This document shows, one piece after another, positions 49,465 to 58,963 of a stretch of DNA of 64,000 nucleotides (position 1 is the stretch's first letter; every line of letters begins with the position of its first letter). The position numbers were made by a program, and so were the translations under genes. Source of the stretch: Allomyces arbusculus (taxonomy: Eukaryota > Blastocladiomycota > Blastocladiomycetes > Blastocladiales > Blastocladiaceae); assembly GCA_027604705.1 (NCBI GenBank), contig JADHYV010000011.1:451903-515902 (forward strand), given 5' to 3'. Under the pieces are notes generated by a model that saw only the letters and a program-made list of their open reading frames with translations, searched no databases and was not told the origin of the DNA.

Positions 49465-50013
49465 GTGGTGTAGTCGACGAATACGGATCGGTGAACGGGG
49501 ACTAGACTCGAGGACGGGGACTATTTGGCGTCCGGAACGGTGGGGCCTTGCTCGAATTTGAAATACATCCGTACCTTTACTTACCGGGCCTAACCTTTTC
49601 CACGGACTTCGAGTCGATCGAAACATGAGGAAGTGAGGGTCAATGAATTTATGTACAACAGGGATCGATGCCAGCGCAACCCCTTTGTCTTCGCTAACGC
49701 TGCGCGCACCCCGACACTTTCTCCAAAAGAACAAATCGGCCGTTCCCACGCTCGGGTGAATGCGACAAGTCCCAAACGAGAAGAAACAAGACGAGGGCAC
49801 GAGGGCACGACCTCACGCGCACGCGCGAGTCGACAGCCCTGCTCCAACCATCAGAGCGCAGCTTCGACGCGCGCAACGCATCCTCGTGCCGAGCCAACGT
49901 GGGGGAGCGATCTAAGGTGCAGCACTCCAACCAAACGAACAAGCGACGACGAGGGCGCGACACCCTCGTTCGCGTCACGAGATCAAATCAATCAACGCAC
50001 GGCGATAATGCGA
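49465..50013. other. Convergent intergenic gap
   Basis: The 3' ends of the membrane protein gene and the Pex22-like gene face each other across 549 nt. Short open frames only; no motif recognised. Confidence 0.5.
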
Positions 50014-51087
50014 TCACGGCGCAGCGATCATGGCGACAGCGTTGGCGACGGGCCCACGCGGCGCCACGGCGGCCGCGAGCGACGGCAAGACCACGACGTT
50101 TGGCGGCAGAGCCGCGTCATCGTCGCGCAGCGGCAGTGCTGAGGCGAGCCGCAAGTCGTGGTCCGAGACAGACGAGTTGCTGCTGCTGTCCATGGCCGTC
50201 GGCCGAATCGCGGGGGGCGACCCTGGCGGCGTGAGCAGGCCCGTGGCTGCGGATGCCTGTTGCTGTTGCGGCGGCAGCGACGACGGCACGACCGTGTGAT
50301 CTGATTCGGACGAGCACGTCGAGCCGAGCGAGTGCGACCGTGCCATGCGCGTCGCGCCGGAATGACCCGACGCGAGTACCGTGGCGCGGCGCGGATGGAC
50401 CCAGATGACGGTGGTGGCCGGAGCGACAGCGGCGGCCATGGCGTGCAAGGACCGTGCCGACCGTGTGCCTTCAATGTGCAGGTGCGGCCGAATCTGTTCG
50501 AGCAGCTGGATCTTGGTGCGCGCCGTGGCGGTCAGGCCGCGCGTCGGTGAAATACCGCGTGTCGCGCCGGCCTCGAGCTGGACCAGGTGCACGCGATCGC
50601 GCGGCACGTGCGCGAGCAAGCCGGCGGTCGCGAGCAGGCGCAGGATGGCGTCGGTCTCGGCCGGGGACGCGACCATGGCGAGGATGTGCAGCTCGATGCG
50701 CGCGTCGGCGGCCAAGGCGCGCGCCAGGGCGGCCTTGGCACCCTCCATGAAGGCGTAGTTTGGGCGCAGCGGGTCGGCTGACGGCGACCACAGCGCCGTG
50801 TTGCGCAGTGTCACGGACACGCGCAGCTTGGAAGACGAGGGTGTGGCCGACTCGGCATCGGTTTCGGCGGCATTGGCCGACGCGCTGGACCGCGCGGCAG
50901 ACCTCGATTGTCGCCACCAGTGCACGACGGCGCCGGTCGCAGCGGCCACGGCCAGCGCGGCGGCAGCGGCGGCCAGGGGGTGCTCGCGCGCCCAGCGGCG
51001 CCTGGACGGCAACGGAGCCGCGAGCGCGTTCGAGACTGCGGCAGCAGCGGTGGCGGCGGCCGCGGCCGCGGTGGGAGAGACCGACAT
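50014..51087 (-). CDS. PEX22: Pex22-like peroxin (membrane anchor of the peroxisomal E2 Pex4)
   Basis: A single exon gives 357 residues. A short Ala-rich lead is followed by an N-terminal transmembrane segment (about 38-57, LAAAAAALAVAAATGAVVHW) and a cytosolic domain opening LRVSVTLRNTALWSPSADPL. It continues NYAFMEGAKAALARAL, IELHILAMVASPAETDAILR and VPRDRVHLVQLEAGATRGI, and resumes at IRPHLHIEGTRSARSLHAMA. The core matches the Rossmann-like fold of Pex22, which holds the ubiquitin-conjugating enzyme Pex4 at the peroxisome for Pex5 recycling. The C-terminal 130 residues are a Ser/Gln-rich insert before a final VVVLPSLAAAV. The match is by pattern, not by a catalytic motif, so another TM-anchored Rossmann protein is possible. 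Confidence 0.65.
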   Translation of the reverse strand: MSVSPTAAAAAATAAAAVSNALAAPLPSRRRWAREHPLAAAAAALAVAAATGAVVHWWRQSRSAARSSASANAAETDAESATPSSSKLRVSVTLRNTALWSPSADPLRPNYAFMEGAKAALARALAADARIELHILAMVASPAETDAILRLLATAGLLAHVPRDRVHLVQLEAGATRGISPTRGLTATARTKIQLLEQIRPHLHIEGTRSARSLHAMAAAVAPATTVIWVHPRRATVLASGHSGATRMARSHSLGSTCSSESDHTVVPSSLPPQQQQASAATGLLTPPGSPPAIRPTAMDSSSNSSVSDHDLRLASALPLRDDDAALPPNVVVLPSLAAAVAPRGPVANAVAMIAAP

Positions 51088-51909
51088 GCTGCGGGGTCCG
51101 TGGGCAGGCAGGCAGGCGGGCTTGCGGGCGGGCGGGGTAGGGGCACGGCGCCGGCAGGATCCGGCGCGGTGACGGCGGCAGGGTCGGGGCGGCGGCAGGG
51201 TCGGGGCGGCGGCAGGGTCGGGGCGGCGGCAGGGTCGGGACGGCGGCCGCGATGGAGACGAGACGAGAGCGAGGAGCGCCGACGGTCTTCACGACGAGAC
51301 GGCGCGCGCCTGCCCGCCTGCCGGCAACCAAATTCAACCGCGTCGCCTGCAGGGCGCCGCCGCGCTGCTGCTGCCTGCTCGCGGTCGCTCCGCTCTCTTT
51401 GGTTGTGTTTTCACTGCATTGCTGGTGCGGACGCGCGTGTCGTTGAAAATGGATGGTCGTGCGCCCCGTGCCCATGTGAAAACAGAGTCGGCGTGTGCCC
51501 CGCCTGCCGACGTCATGGCTCACGTTGCGCGCGCTTTAACGTCGAAGGCTCTCTCGCGTCTCGATCGGCGCTCGATTGAGTGGCGCGCGCCGCAAGATCG
51601 GCGGCTGCCCCTGCGTGCGCTCCAAATCGGGTGTCGTGAGCGCCCTGGCAACACATCAGATGCGGCGCACGTGCCACGCACCTTCGGCCTCACCTCGCTC
51701 GCGCACCAAGGCCGCCACCTCTCCTCAACCGTCTGCGTCTGCAGACCGTGTTGCTATTTTACCCACGCTGAAGTCTTTGATGGTGACGATCCACCGCTGG
51801 CACCAGTCGGAACTTGCCAATAGTTCGAAAACCCTGTCGATAGCTTTTAGCGGCGCTCATTTATACGCCGGGCGCCCCGAATCGAAGACAAATGCACCTG
51901 TTGCTGGCT
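51088..51909. other. Pex22-like gene promoter, unknown gene 3' flank
   Basis: An 822-nt gap between two minus-strand genes. It contains a 17-bp tandem repeat starting about 90 nt upstream of the Pex22-like ATG. The rest has no supported gene. Confidence 0.5.
51179..51246. repeat. Four tandem copies of a 17-bp G-rich unit
   Basis: CAGGGTCGGGGCGGCGG is repeated four times without gaps (51179, 51196, 51213, 51230), with one change in the last unit. The plus strand has closely spaced G-runs. The array probably lies in the promoter or 5' untranslated region of the Pex22-like gene. Confidence 0.92.
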
Positions 51910-53279
51910 TTATTCTGCTTGCTCGCTCTGCTGCCTGTGCTGCAACACACCGGCAACATCTCTGTACAAATTTGGCAGTAACGCGCTATCCAGGACTGCC
52001 AGCATCATGTCGCCAAGCCGCTTCTCAGCACGCAAATTCCTCCCACCACTATACACAAACCCGTCCGCAACTCGCAGCGATCCGTCACGGGCCCAGTGCG
52101 CGACCGTGTCGGCCAAAGTATGCGCAGACATGCTCCCCACGACGAGCCGCGCATGCGCAACGGGACTCGGACGAACGTCGGCCACGAGCAGCGATGGCTC
52201 TCTGTGACCGCTGTCGCGCGAGAAGACGCGCCATGCGTCGCAGGCGGTGTGCACGACCTGCATGTGCAGCGCGTCCAGGTCGATGCGCGCCAGCAACTCG
52301 CACACGACCGTAGTGAGCGGCACGGCCCTGGGGAGGTTGGCGAGCATCACGTCCATGGTCACCGAGTGCAGTAGCTGGTGCGGCGTGAGTTTAGTGCGCG
52401 GGTGGGCGACAGCATAGTCAGCGTTGGGATCAGGTGCACAAAGAGGATGGCGGCCGAGAGCTTGCATGACGCGACGAGGCGGCATTCCGTCCCCGCCGTC
52501 GCCTGCGGCATACTCGAGACGGAGTGCAATGAGCGGCGCACTCACGGGACGGGACCACATGGGCGGGGCGGGAACGTGGGCCGTGAGCGTGGCCGTGGCG
52601 CCAGCGGCCAAGGTTGGCAAGAGCGTGGCCGTGATGGGTCGCGCGTAGGTGCCACGCGCCAATGAACCGGCGGCGGTGCCGTGGGTCGTGGCGACGAGCA
52701 ACAGGTCAGCGACAGATGCGCTCGCGTGGTCGTTGGCCACGGTGACCGTGACCACCACATCGGTCGGGGTCGTTTGCACCAAGGCAATGCCCGTAATCGC
52801 GAGCCGTAATGGGAGAGCGGTGCTCGTCAATGGAGTCGTGAGCGGGAAAAATGCAGCCGAGGTCAGGCCAGCCAGGCTACGTTGTCGGAGCGTGCGTGCT
52901 GCGGCGCGCGTCGCGTCGGGTGCGGACGGGTGGAGAATCGCGACGTGAAACGGGGAGGGCAATCCGGTGCCATCGGGAGACTCGGATGACGGCGCCGAGA
53001 TGGAGCCATTGGAGGTCGCACCGTGCTGTAGGTGGCCAAGGCGTTCGTTGAGCAGCGTGCAGCGGAGGCGCGCGACGAGATGGCGCTTGCCGAGGATCTA
53101 GCGTCGCGCAGCGTTCATGGCGCCGTCAGGAACGGGGTCGAGCAGTTGGACGCGAAATGGCGATGGCGCAGGCTGACCTTGGCGTGCAGCGCGCGCGCGT
53201 GGGCGGCGTGGGCGTGTTTCGCGGCATCGAGCGCGGCGCCAAGCGGGGCCGCGGCGCGGTCGTGTGGCGGCAAGGTCAT
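51910..53279 (-). CDS. Unknown protein with a beta-rich central region
   Basis: Exons 53178..53279 and 51910..53097, joined across an 80-nt intron (GTCAGC...CTAG), give 429 residues. The join turns two separate frames into one helical stretch, AAHARALHAKILGKRHLVAR followed by LRCTLLNERLGHLQHG. The middle alternates hydrophobic and Thr/Val residues (LRLAITGIALVQTTPTDVVV), suggesting beta sandwich folding, and the C-terminal third is helical, ending LGDMMLAVLDSALLPNLYRD. No family is recognised. The first ATG in frame is at 53279, but the frame is open upstream, so a 5' exon may be missing. It is divergent from the forkhead gene. Confidence 0.65.
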
Positions 53280-54192
53280 GGCCGGCTCGAGGTGCTCGAG
53301 GAACGCTGAGAGCACTGCGCGACGGTGGACTCGGTTAGTGGCGAGGAAGCAGGGGACCTGAGGCAACTGGTGGAAGCAGAGGCGGGAGGGAGCAGCGACT
53401 TGCAGAGACAGTCAGACTGGTGCGGGACGCACGCGACGGCTCACGCGCGGCACGCAGCGTCACGTGGCGCGCCCACCGCAGGCCTGCCTCGCTCGGTGCA
53501 AGTTCCTGTGGTTTGCGTGGGCGTCACGTTTCCCGTTGAGGCCGCCGCCGTCCACCAGCGCACCGTTGCCATCGCCGCTCCCGCCGTCACCTGGCCCGTT
53601 GCCACGCAGCACCCCCGCCACCACGACCTCGCGCAACGCCGTCGGCCCCCCTGTCCGGTACCTATGCTGTGCTTTTTTGCTGTCCGCAGCGACTTGACCC
53701 CCCCCCCCCCCTCGTCGCGCCGGCCTGCGTGTGCCACACTCGACCCGACCCTCCCGGCCGCCGTGCAGACGACCGCGATCGGGGCCCGATGCTGGTGGCG
53801 GCAGCGTCCTCGGCAATGGCGTCGGCCCCGCAAGGGTGCGGGCCGACGAAAGGCAAAGGTGCCCACGCCGGGGAATGCCGACGAGACGACCCTCCTCGAG
53901 GCACTCCTGTCCACCGAATGGCCTGCAAAAGTGCCGGCCGGCGGGGCCCGCTCACTGGGTGCATGCAGGAGGGCGGCGCGTCGACTCACTAGCCAAGACG
54001 GGTCCAGCGGCCCAGGCCGACCGCACGGCTCGCGCGATTCGCAGCGCGGGGTCCGGACGGGCATGCTGTTCACGGGCGTTGCTGATCCAATCCGCTCGTC
54101 ACACCGTGTGGTTGCCGACTTGTTTAGCCTGCTGCCAAATTGACCGTACTGCGGCACTGCGGCTCGACCCCCCACCCCTACACCACAACCCC
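53280..54192. other. Divergent region upstream of the forkhead gene
   Basis: A 913-nt gap with a C-run of about 12 near 53,699-53,710. The plus-strand frame in front of the forkhead ATG is open for 154 codons, but its composition is unlike the FHA domain and I regard it as untranslated leader or promoter. Confidence 0.5.
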
Positions 54193-57100
54193 ATGGACGC
54201 CGACGATGTGGCCGCTCTCGGAGTCCCGCCCGCCGACCTCCTCGGTGCCGGTGGCACCGACGCGACCCACCCACCCTTGCGCGTCGCCGAGCAGTACCCG
54301 CGCGGGCCCGACGACGAGCCGCAAATCTCGGCCTACGCCAAGCTGGCCGGCCACACCTGGACCTACTTCATCACCAAGACCGTCATCACTATTGGCCGCG
54401 CGTCCGAGGTGGAGGAGGACCCGGACGTCGACCTCGGCCCGACCAAGACCGTCTCGCGTCGCCATGCCGTCATTCAGTTCAACCACGCGACCGCCGGGTG
54501 GGAAGTCGCTGTCACGGGCCGCAACGGCCTCAAGGTGAACGGCACCGTCTTCAAGCCCGCTGACCCGCCCGTTGCCCTGCACCACGGCGACAAGATCTGG
54601 GTCGGCGGCGAGGAATTCATCTTCTGGCTCCCCACCAACCCGGCCGACGCGGCCAATGACGATGCGCCCGCCGACGAGGACGACCTTGCCCCCGACGCCA
54701 TCGCAGTCGAGGAGGGGACTGACGACGACCACGGCCGCGACCACGATCACGATCACGACGGCGACGACGACGGCACCTACGATCCGGGTGCCCTGTTTGA
54801 GTCCTCGTATATCGAGCCCGCCCTCGTCGAACAGCCACCCGCGCCCAAACCGCGCGCCAAGAAACGTGGCCGTCGTCGTGCGACGCAGGACGACGAAGTC
54901 GAGGCCGACGAGGATGCCGCCGAGGCCGAGGCGGCGGCACCTGTGCCGCGGACAACCAAGAGGACCCGGGGAGCGAGCAAAAAGAAGACGGCCGCCGCTC
55001 GCCCGAGCGACGGCGCCCCGACGAAAAGAGCCTCTGCGCGCAAGGGCAGTAAGCGCGCGGCCGAACACGACGCCGAGCCTGCCGCGGTCGATGTCGGCGA
55101 GTTGCCGCTCGTGACGCGACCGAACAAGCGAGCTCGGGCAGCGGCGGTCGCGGCGGCTGCAACCATCGCCGCCGCGGCAGGTGCAGGAGCGTCATCAAAT
55201 CCGTTTGCCGAGGCGACCCAGGTTGACGTGGCCGACCTGGATCTCAACAACGACTTGGACCTGCTCGATTTTGAACAGCACATGGCCGAGACGGCCGAGC
55301 ACGACAACGTGCCCATGGACCTCATCAACTACGAGCCGCGCTTCCCATCGCCGCCCGCATTCGAGTCACTCACGCCCGCCGCGATCCGCGCCGATTTTAT
55401 GCGCCGACGGTCCGTCGACTACAGCGACGACCGGTTCCGCGACATCAAGCCGCCCTACAGTTACGCGACGCTCATTGCCGAGGCCATCAACTCGTCGGAT
55501 ATCAAGGCCATGTCGCTGTCCGAGATTTACCAGTTTATTTCCGACCAGTACGCGTATTTCCGGCACGCGACGCACTCGTGGCAAAACTCGGTGCGACACA
55601 ACCTCTCGCTCAACCGCGCCTTCCAAAAAGTCGCGCGCCCGGCCAACGCGGCCGTGCCCAAGGGGAAAGGGTGCCTGTGGCGCATTGATCCGGCGCACGC
55701 GCACGAGCTCACCGACGAGCCCAAGCGGCCCAAGCGCAAGGCCGCCGAGCTCTACGGACTCGACGCCAATGGCAACTCGGCGCTCACGGCCAACTACCCG
55801 CAGCACCCGCCGATCCCCATGCACCCGGCCCTCGCCGGCGAGTTTGGCCCCTACGGGCCCATGTACTCGAGCAATTTTCCCGTCTTCCCGCCGGCACCGG
55901 CACCAGTGCTCGCGCACCTCGCTCACCCATTTGCCCCGCCACCCGGGTTCCCGCTCCCGCAGCCGCAATTGCCCGAAGCGGTGCTGGCGGCCGCAGGTGC
56001 CGCCGCCATTACTCCGCCGGCGTCGACGAGTACGACCAACCTGTCATCCGCTGTTCTCCTACCGCCGGTGCCTGTGGTGACGACGCCGGCGCCACTCAGT
56101 ACGCTCGCGTCGCTGTCGGCGGCACTTCCCTTGGTTCCTGCGCCGCCGATCCCGCACGTTCCGGCGCCCCCGCAGGTACCGGCACCCGCACCGTTGGTGG
56201 CAGTCGACGACGTGGTCCCGGTGCACGCAGCGACGCGGCCATACCGGTCCTACTACTCGCTCTACCACACGACGCCCGATCTGACGCAGTTGCCCACGCC
56301 GGCATCGATCATGAACTCGCTGCCCAAGGTATTCAAGACGTTCCACGCCATGGATTTGCCGCCGCCCACCGACGCGCCTGAGCTGGTACTAGGCGATTTT
56401 TTGAACCGCGGCTCGTTTGCGCGCATCGGCACCGAGCTGAATCTGACCAAGGATCAGGTCAAGCAGAACCACGCGGCCGCCGTGGCCGCGGCCGCGGCCT
56501 CGGGGGACGTGGTCGCGTTCACGCCGCAGATGCTCCCGCCGCAGCGGCGCAGTGTCGCGTCAGCACAGGCTGCGTCGCGACCAAGTGTGGGACGTGGAGG
56601 AGCGCGGTCGCGGAACGGGCAAGCGTCGCGCAGTGGTGGTGGTTCGCGCGCGGCAAATACGGCATCTGCGGCGCGGTCCGCATTGGGCCATGGCGGCGCG
56701 CGCGCGGCAAGTACGGCACGCGCAATCGGTTCGCGTAGTGTGCTCTTGCACCCGTTGACGATGCGCGACCACCCGGACGCAAATGTGCTGCAGTTTACAT
56801 TGACGGCGCCACCGCTGACCGCATCGACGCCAAGTCCAAGCGCAGGTCTGGGGCCGCGACCGGTCGCTGTTTCAGCGTCGACCAGCAGCTTGCCGATGAC
56901 GAGTACGCCCACGACCGCGGCGCAGTTTGTGGCCATGACGACCGGCCCGGCCACGACGGCCGTTCTCGCCATCCCATTAACGACGACTGCAGCCGCTCCC
57001 GTGCCCGCAACAACAATTTCCTCAAACCCGGTTCGCTCGGGTATCGTTGCGCCACCACGTCCCGTCACGCCCATCCCGCGCGCGTTCCCGCCACCACCTG

Positions 57101-57477
57101 GCATCCCGCCGGTTACTGGCATCGCGGCGCCACCGCAACCGTTCTTTGCCCCACGCCCGCCCACCATGTACTCGCCATCGCCCTACACGCCGTACTACAC
57201 GCCCGCACCTCCATACGGCGCGTTCGGCGTCGCTGGGTATTATGCGCGCATGTTTGCGCAGCAGCAGTTGCTTGCACAGCAGCAGCAGGTGCGGCCGCCA
57301 CCACCAGCAATACTGACGGGCGAGCCATCGCTGGGGGCGCCGCCAGGCATTCCGCCCTCAACAGGGGCAGGGCTGGTTGCACAAACAGCAGTGCGGCCTC
57401 CTGCACCACCAACAAGTGTGGGGACTGTGGGTCTAGGAGGTGGAATTGTGACACAACCTTCAGCCGCATCAGCTTGA
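54193..57477 (+). CDS. FHA-forkhead transcription factor (FOXK / yeast Fkh1-Fkh2 type)
   Basis: A single exon gives 1,094 residues. An FHA domain at about 40-145 (TVITIGRASEVEE, SRRHAVIQFNHA, GRNGLKVNGTVF) binds phosphothreonine partners. A long acidic and Lys/Arg-rich region follows. The forkhead winged helix is at about 418-505: KPPYSYATLIAEAINSS, MSLSEIYQFISDQYAYFRHA, SWQNSVRHNLSLNRAFQKV, GKGCLWRID. The FHA-plus-forkhead order is that of FOXK and yeast Fkh1/2, which regulate cell-cycle and replication timing genes. The C-terminal half is Pro/Ala-rich except for a conserved-looking block near 690-770 (YRSYYSLYHTTPDLTQLPTP, then GSFARIGTELNLTKDQVKQN) of unknown role. The start at 54193 is chosen because MDADDVAALGVPPADLLG leads directly into the FHA region. 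Confidence 0.95.
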   Translation: MDADDVAALGVPPADLLGAGGTDATHPPLRVAEQYPRGPDDEPQISAYAKLAGHTWTYFITKTVITIGRASEVEEDPDVDLGPTKTVSRRHAVIQFNHATAGWEVAVTGRNGLKVNGTVFKPADPPVALHHGDKIWVGGEEFIFWLPTNPADAANDDAPADEDDLAPDAIAVEEGTDDDHGRDHDHDHDGDDDGTYDPGALFESSYIEPALVEQPPAPKPRAKKRGRRRATQDDEVEADEDAAEAEAAAPVPRTTKRTRGASKKKTAAARPSDGAPTKRASARKGSKRAAEHDAEPAAVDVGELPLVTRPNKRARAAAVAAAATIAAAAGAGASSNPFAEATQVDVADLDLNNDLDLLDFEQHMAETAEHDNVPMDLINYEPRFPSPPAFESLTPAAIRADFMRRRSVDYSDDRFRDIKPPYSYATLIAEAINSSDIKAMSLSEIYQFISDQYAYFRHATHSWQNSVRHNLSLNRAFQKVARPANAAVPKGKGCLWRIDPAHAHELTDEPKRPKRKAAELYGLDANGNSALTANYPQHPPIPMHPALAGEFGPYGPMYSSNFPVFPPAPAPVLAHLAHPFAPPPGFPLPQPQLPEAVLAAAGAAAITPPASTSTTNLSSAVLLPPVPVVTTPAPLSTLASLSAALPLVPAPPIPHVPAPPQVPAPAPLVAVDDVVPVHAATRPYRSYYSLYHTTPDLTQLPTPASIMNSLPKVFKTFHAMDLPPPTDAPELVLGDFLNRGSFARIGTELNLTKDQVKQNHAAAVAAAAASGDVVAFTPQMLPPQRRSVASAQAASRPSVGRGGARSRNGQASRSGGGSRAANTASAARSALGHGGARAASTARAIGSRSVLLHPLTMRDHPDANVLQFTLTAPPLTASTPSPSAGLGPRPVAVSASTSSLPMTSTPTTAAQFVAMTTGPATTAVLAIPLTTTAAAPVPATTISSNPVRSGIVAPPRPVTPIPRAFPPPPGIPPVTGIAAPPQPFFAPRPPTMYSPSPYTPYYTPAPPYGAFGVAGYYARMFAQQQLLAQQQQVRPPPPAILTGEPSLGAPPGIPPSTGAGLVAQTAVRPPAPPTSVGTVGLGGGIVTQPSAASA

Positions 57478-58485
57478 ATACAAATGGCCCTCTCTTTGTC
57501 ATTCTTCAAAACCACCAGCACATCACATGCATGACGACTGCCACAGCATGCTGCACCAGCATTAACAAACAGGCCAGCCAACATGGGCCTGGTGCATTAT
57601 GGCAACAGCATGGCAGGGTATTTGACCATGACCTTAAAAAGAATGATGCTGACTGCAATAACTACTCTGCATGCAACATTTACAGTGGCAGTTATGACTA
57701 CCCATGAATTGGCGACATGTTTGACAGCATTTTCATAGCACTGAGGACAAGCACAATGTCTGGGACATGGCAAGCACTGGTGGATCGGACTAACTTGTAA
57801 TGAGGCTGTCATGCAAAACCAGGCCAATGCCATGCAAAAGAGTTTGGCATGCCATGCAACATCTGACCAATAAGTCAGGCCTGAAAGAAACTGCTGTGTG
57901 TCATACTCAACTTGTTTTTGGTGTGGCAGCCCATGCTGAAGTGTGTCTGGCCAGGTGCATGTAGTGAAGGACAATGCTGTGGCACCAGTGTCATTGTGGA
58001 GCATGAGCAAGGATGGACCTGCAACAATGTGAACCTGCTCCATGGGCCTCCTTTGCATTGATGCGTATTAATTTGCATTTCAATGTACAGTGATGGTTGC
58101 CCTGGATGTGGAGACATCCTATTTTATCCCATTATGCATTTGAAATTTGAAATGCAAGGAGGCTGAGCATCTCACTAATGCTGACTACCCACTGGTGCCT
58201 GTGTGAGATAATGCCCACAACTTGCTCCAGGACTGTTTTCAGCCTGATCGCCCCACCAATGGGACCTTCATTGTGCTGCTGTGCCAGTGTGGCCAATTGT
58301 TACAACACATACCTGAAAATGTGGGCTTTGTTGGTCGATTTTTGTTGCTCAAAATGATGCATGAGAATGCTGCTGACTCACCATTCTTTGCATACTGATG
58401 TGTGAAGACACAAAAAGCTCCCTAAGGCCACTACTGCATGGATCCCACTGCTTCTGCTGCAAGGATGCCTCCTCCTCCACCTCCT
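57478..58485. other. CpG-poor, TG/CA-rich decayed DNA
   Basis: Directly after the forkhead stop the sequence becomes AT-richer and almost free of CG dinucleotides, while TG and CA are abundant. No open frame has family features. It is probably old, mutated transposon sequence flanking the copia element. Confidence 0.6.
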
Positions 58486-58673
58486 TGTCAAAGTGTTCAG
58501 CTTGCATTTATTTCTTTCCTTAGCCATTGTTCCTTGTCATTTTCTTTGTTGGGGCAGTTTGAGTTGGATCCACTTGTAAATGATGGTGGCAACTGAATTT
58601 ATGGTTGCCACCACCATGAAGTGCAGAGTGCACTCACCAGATGAATTCTTTCTCCCTGCTGAACCTTGCAAAA
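58486..58673 (+). repeat. 5' LTR of copia copy 1 (188 bp)
   Basis: It starts TGTCAAAGTGTTCAGCTTGC and ends just before GGTTATGAGCC. It is the same length as, and aligns along its whole length with, the LTRs at 62971..63158 and 59110..59297 (TGTTGGAGTGTT... start). It keeps the internal inverted repeat GGTGGCAAC/GGTTGCCACC. Many CpG sites of copy 2 are TpG or CpA here, for example CCGCCG becomes CCACCA. Confidence 0.85.
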
Positions 58674-58691
58674 GGTTATGAGCCCTGGGCA
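58674..58691 (+). promoter_or_regulatory. Primer-binding site, copia copy 1
   Basis: GGTTATGAGCCCTGGGCA follows the LTR directly. It is complementary to the anticodon arm of eukaryotic initiator tRNA-Met (which contains GGGCTCATAACC), not to a tRNA 3' end. Drosophila copia and relatives are known to use such a half-tRNA primer. Confidence 0.7.
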
Positions 58692-58963
58692 CATCCCAAG
58701 CACTCACGGACCAAACGAATGCTGCTGAATGACTCGTCATGGACCTGCTGCTGCTGCTGCTGCCAATTTTTGGTGCATCTGAACCCTGCCCACCAATCAA
58801 TGAGGGGGTGCCACACTGACCCATCCATTTTGACCATGACAATGAAATACAACCAAAACCCGCACCACCACTGCTTGAAACTTGCTGCATCTGCTTGTGG
58901 GAACGCAACACTGCTATGTTTCGAATCGATTTGGACAATTTTGCTGATTTTTTGACCCGCACC

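Noticed and set aside
53731-54192. N-terminal extension of the forkhead protein by 154 codons
   Set aside because: The extension has leader-like composition and no domain; the ATG at 54193 leads directly into the FHA region.
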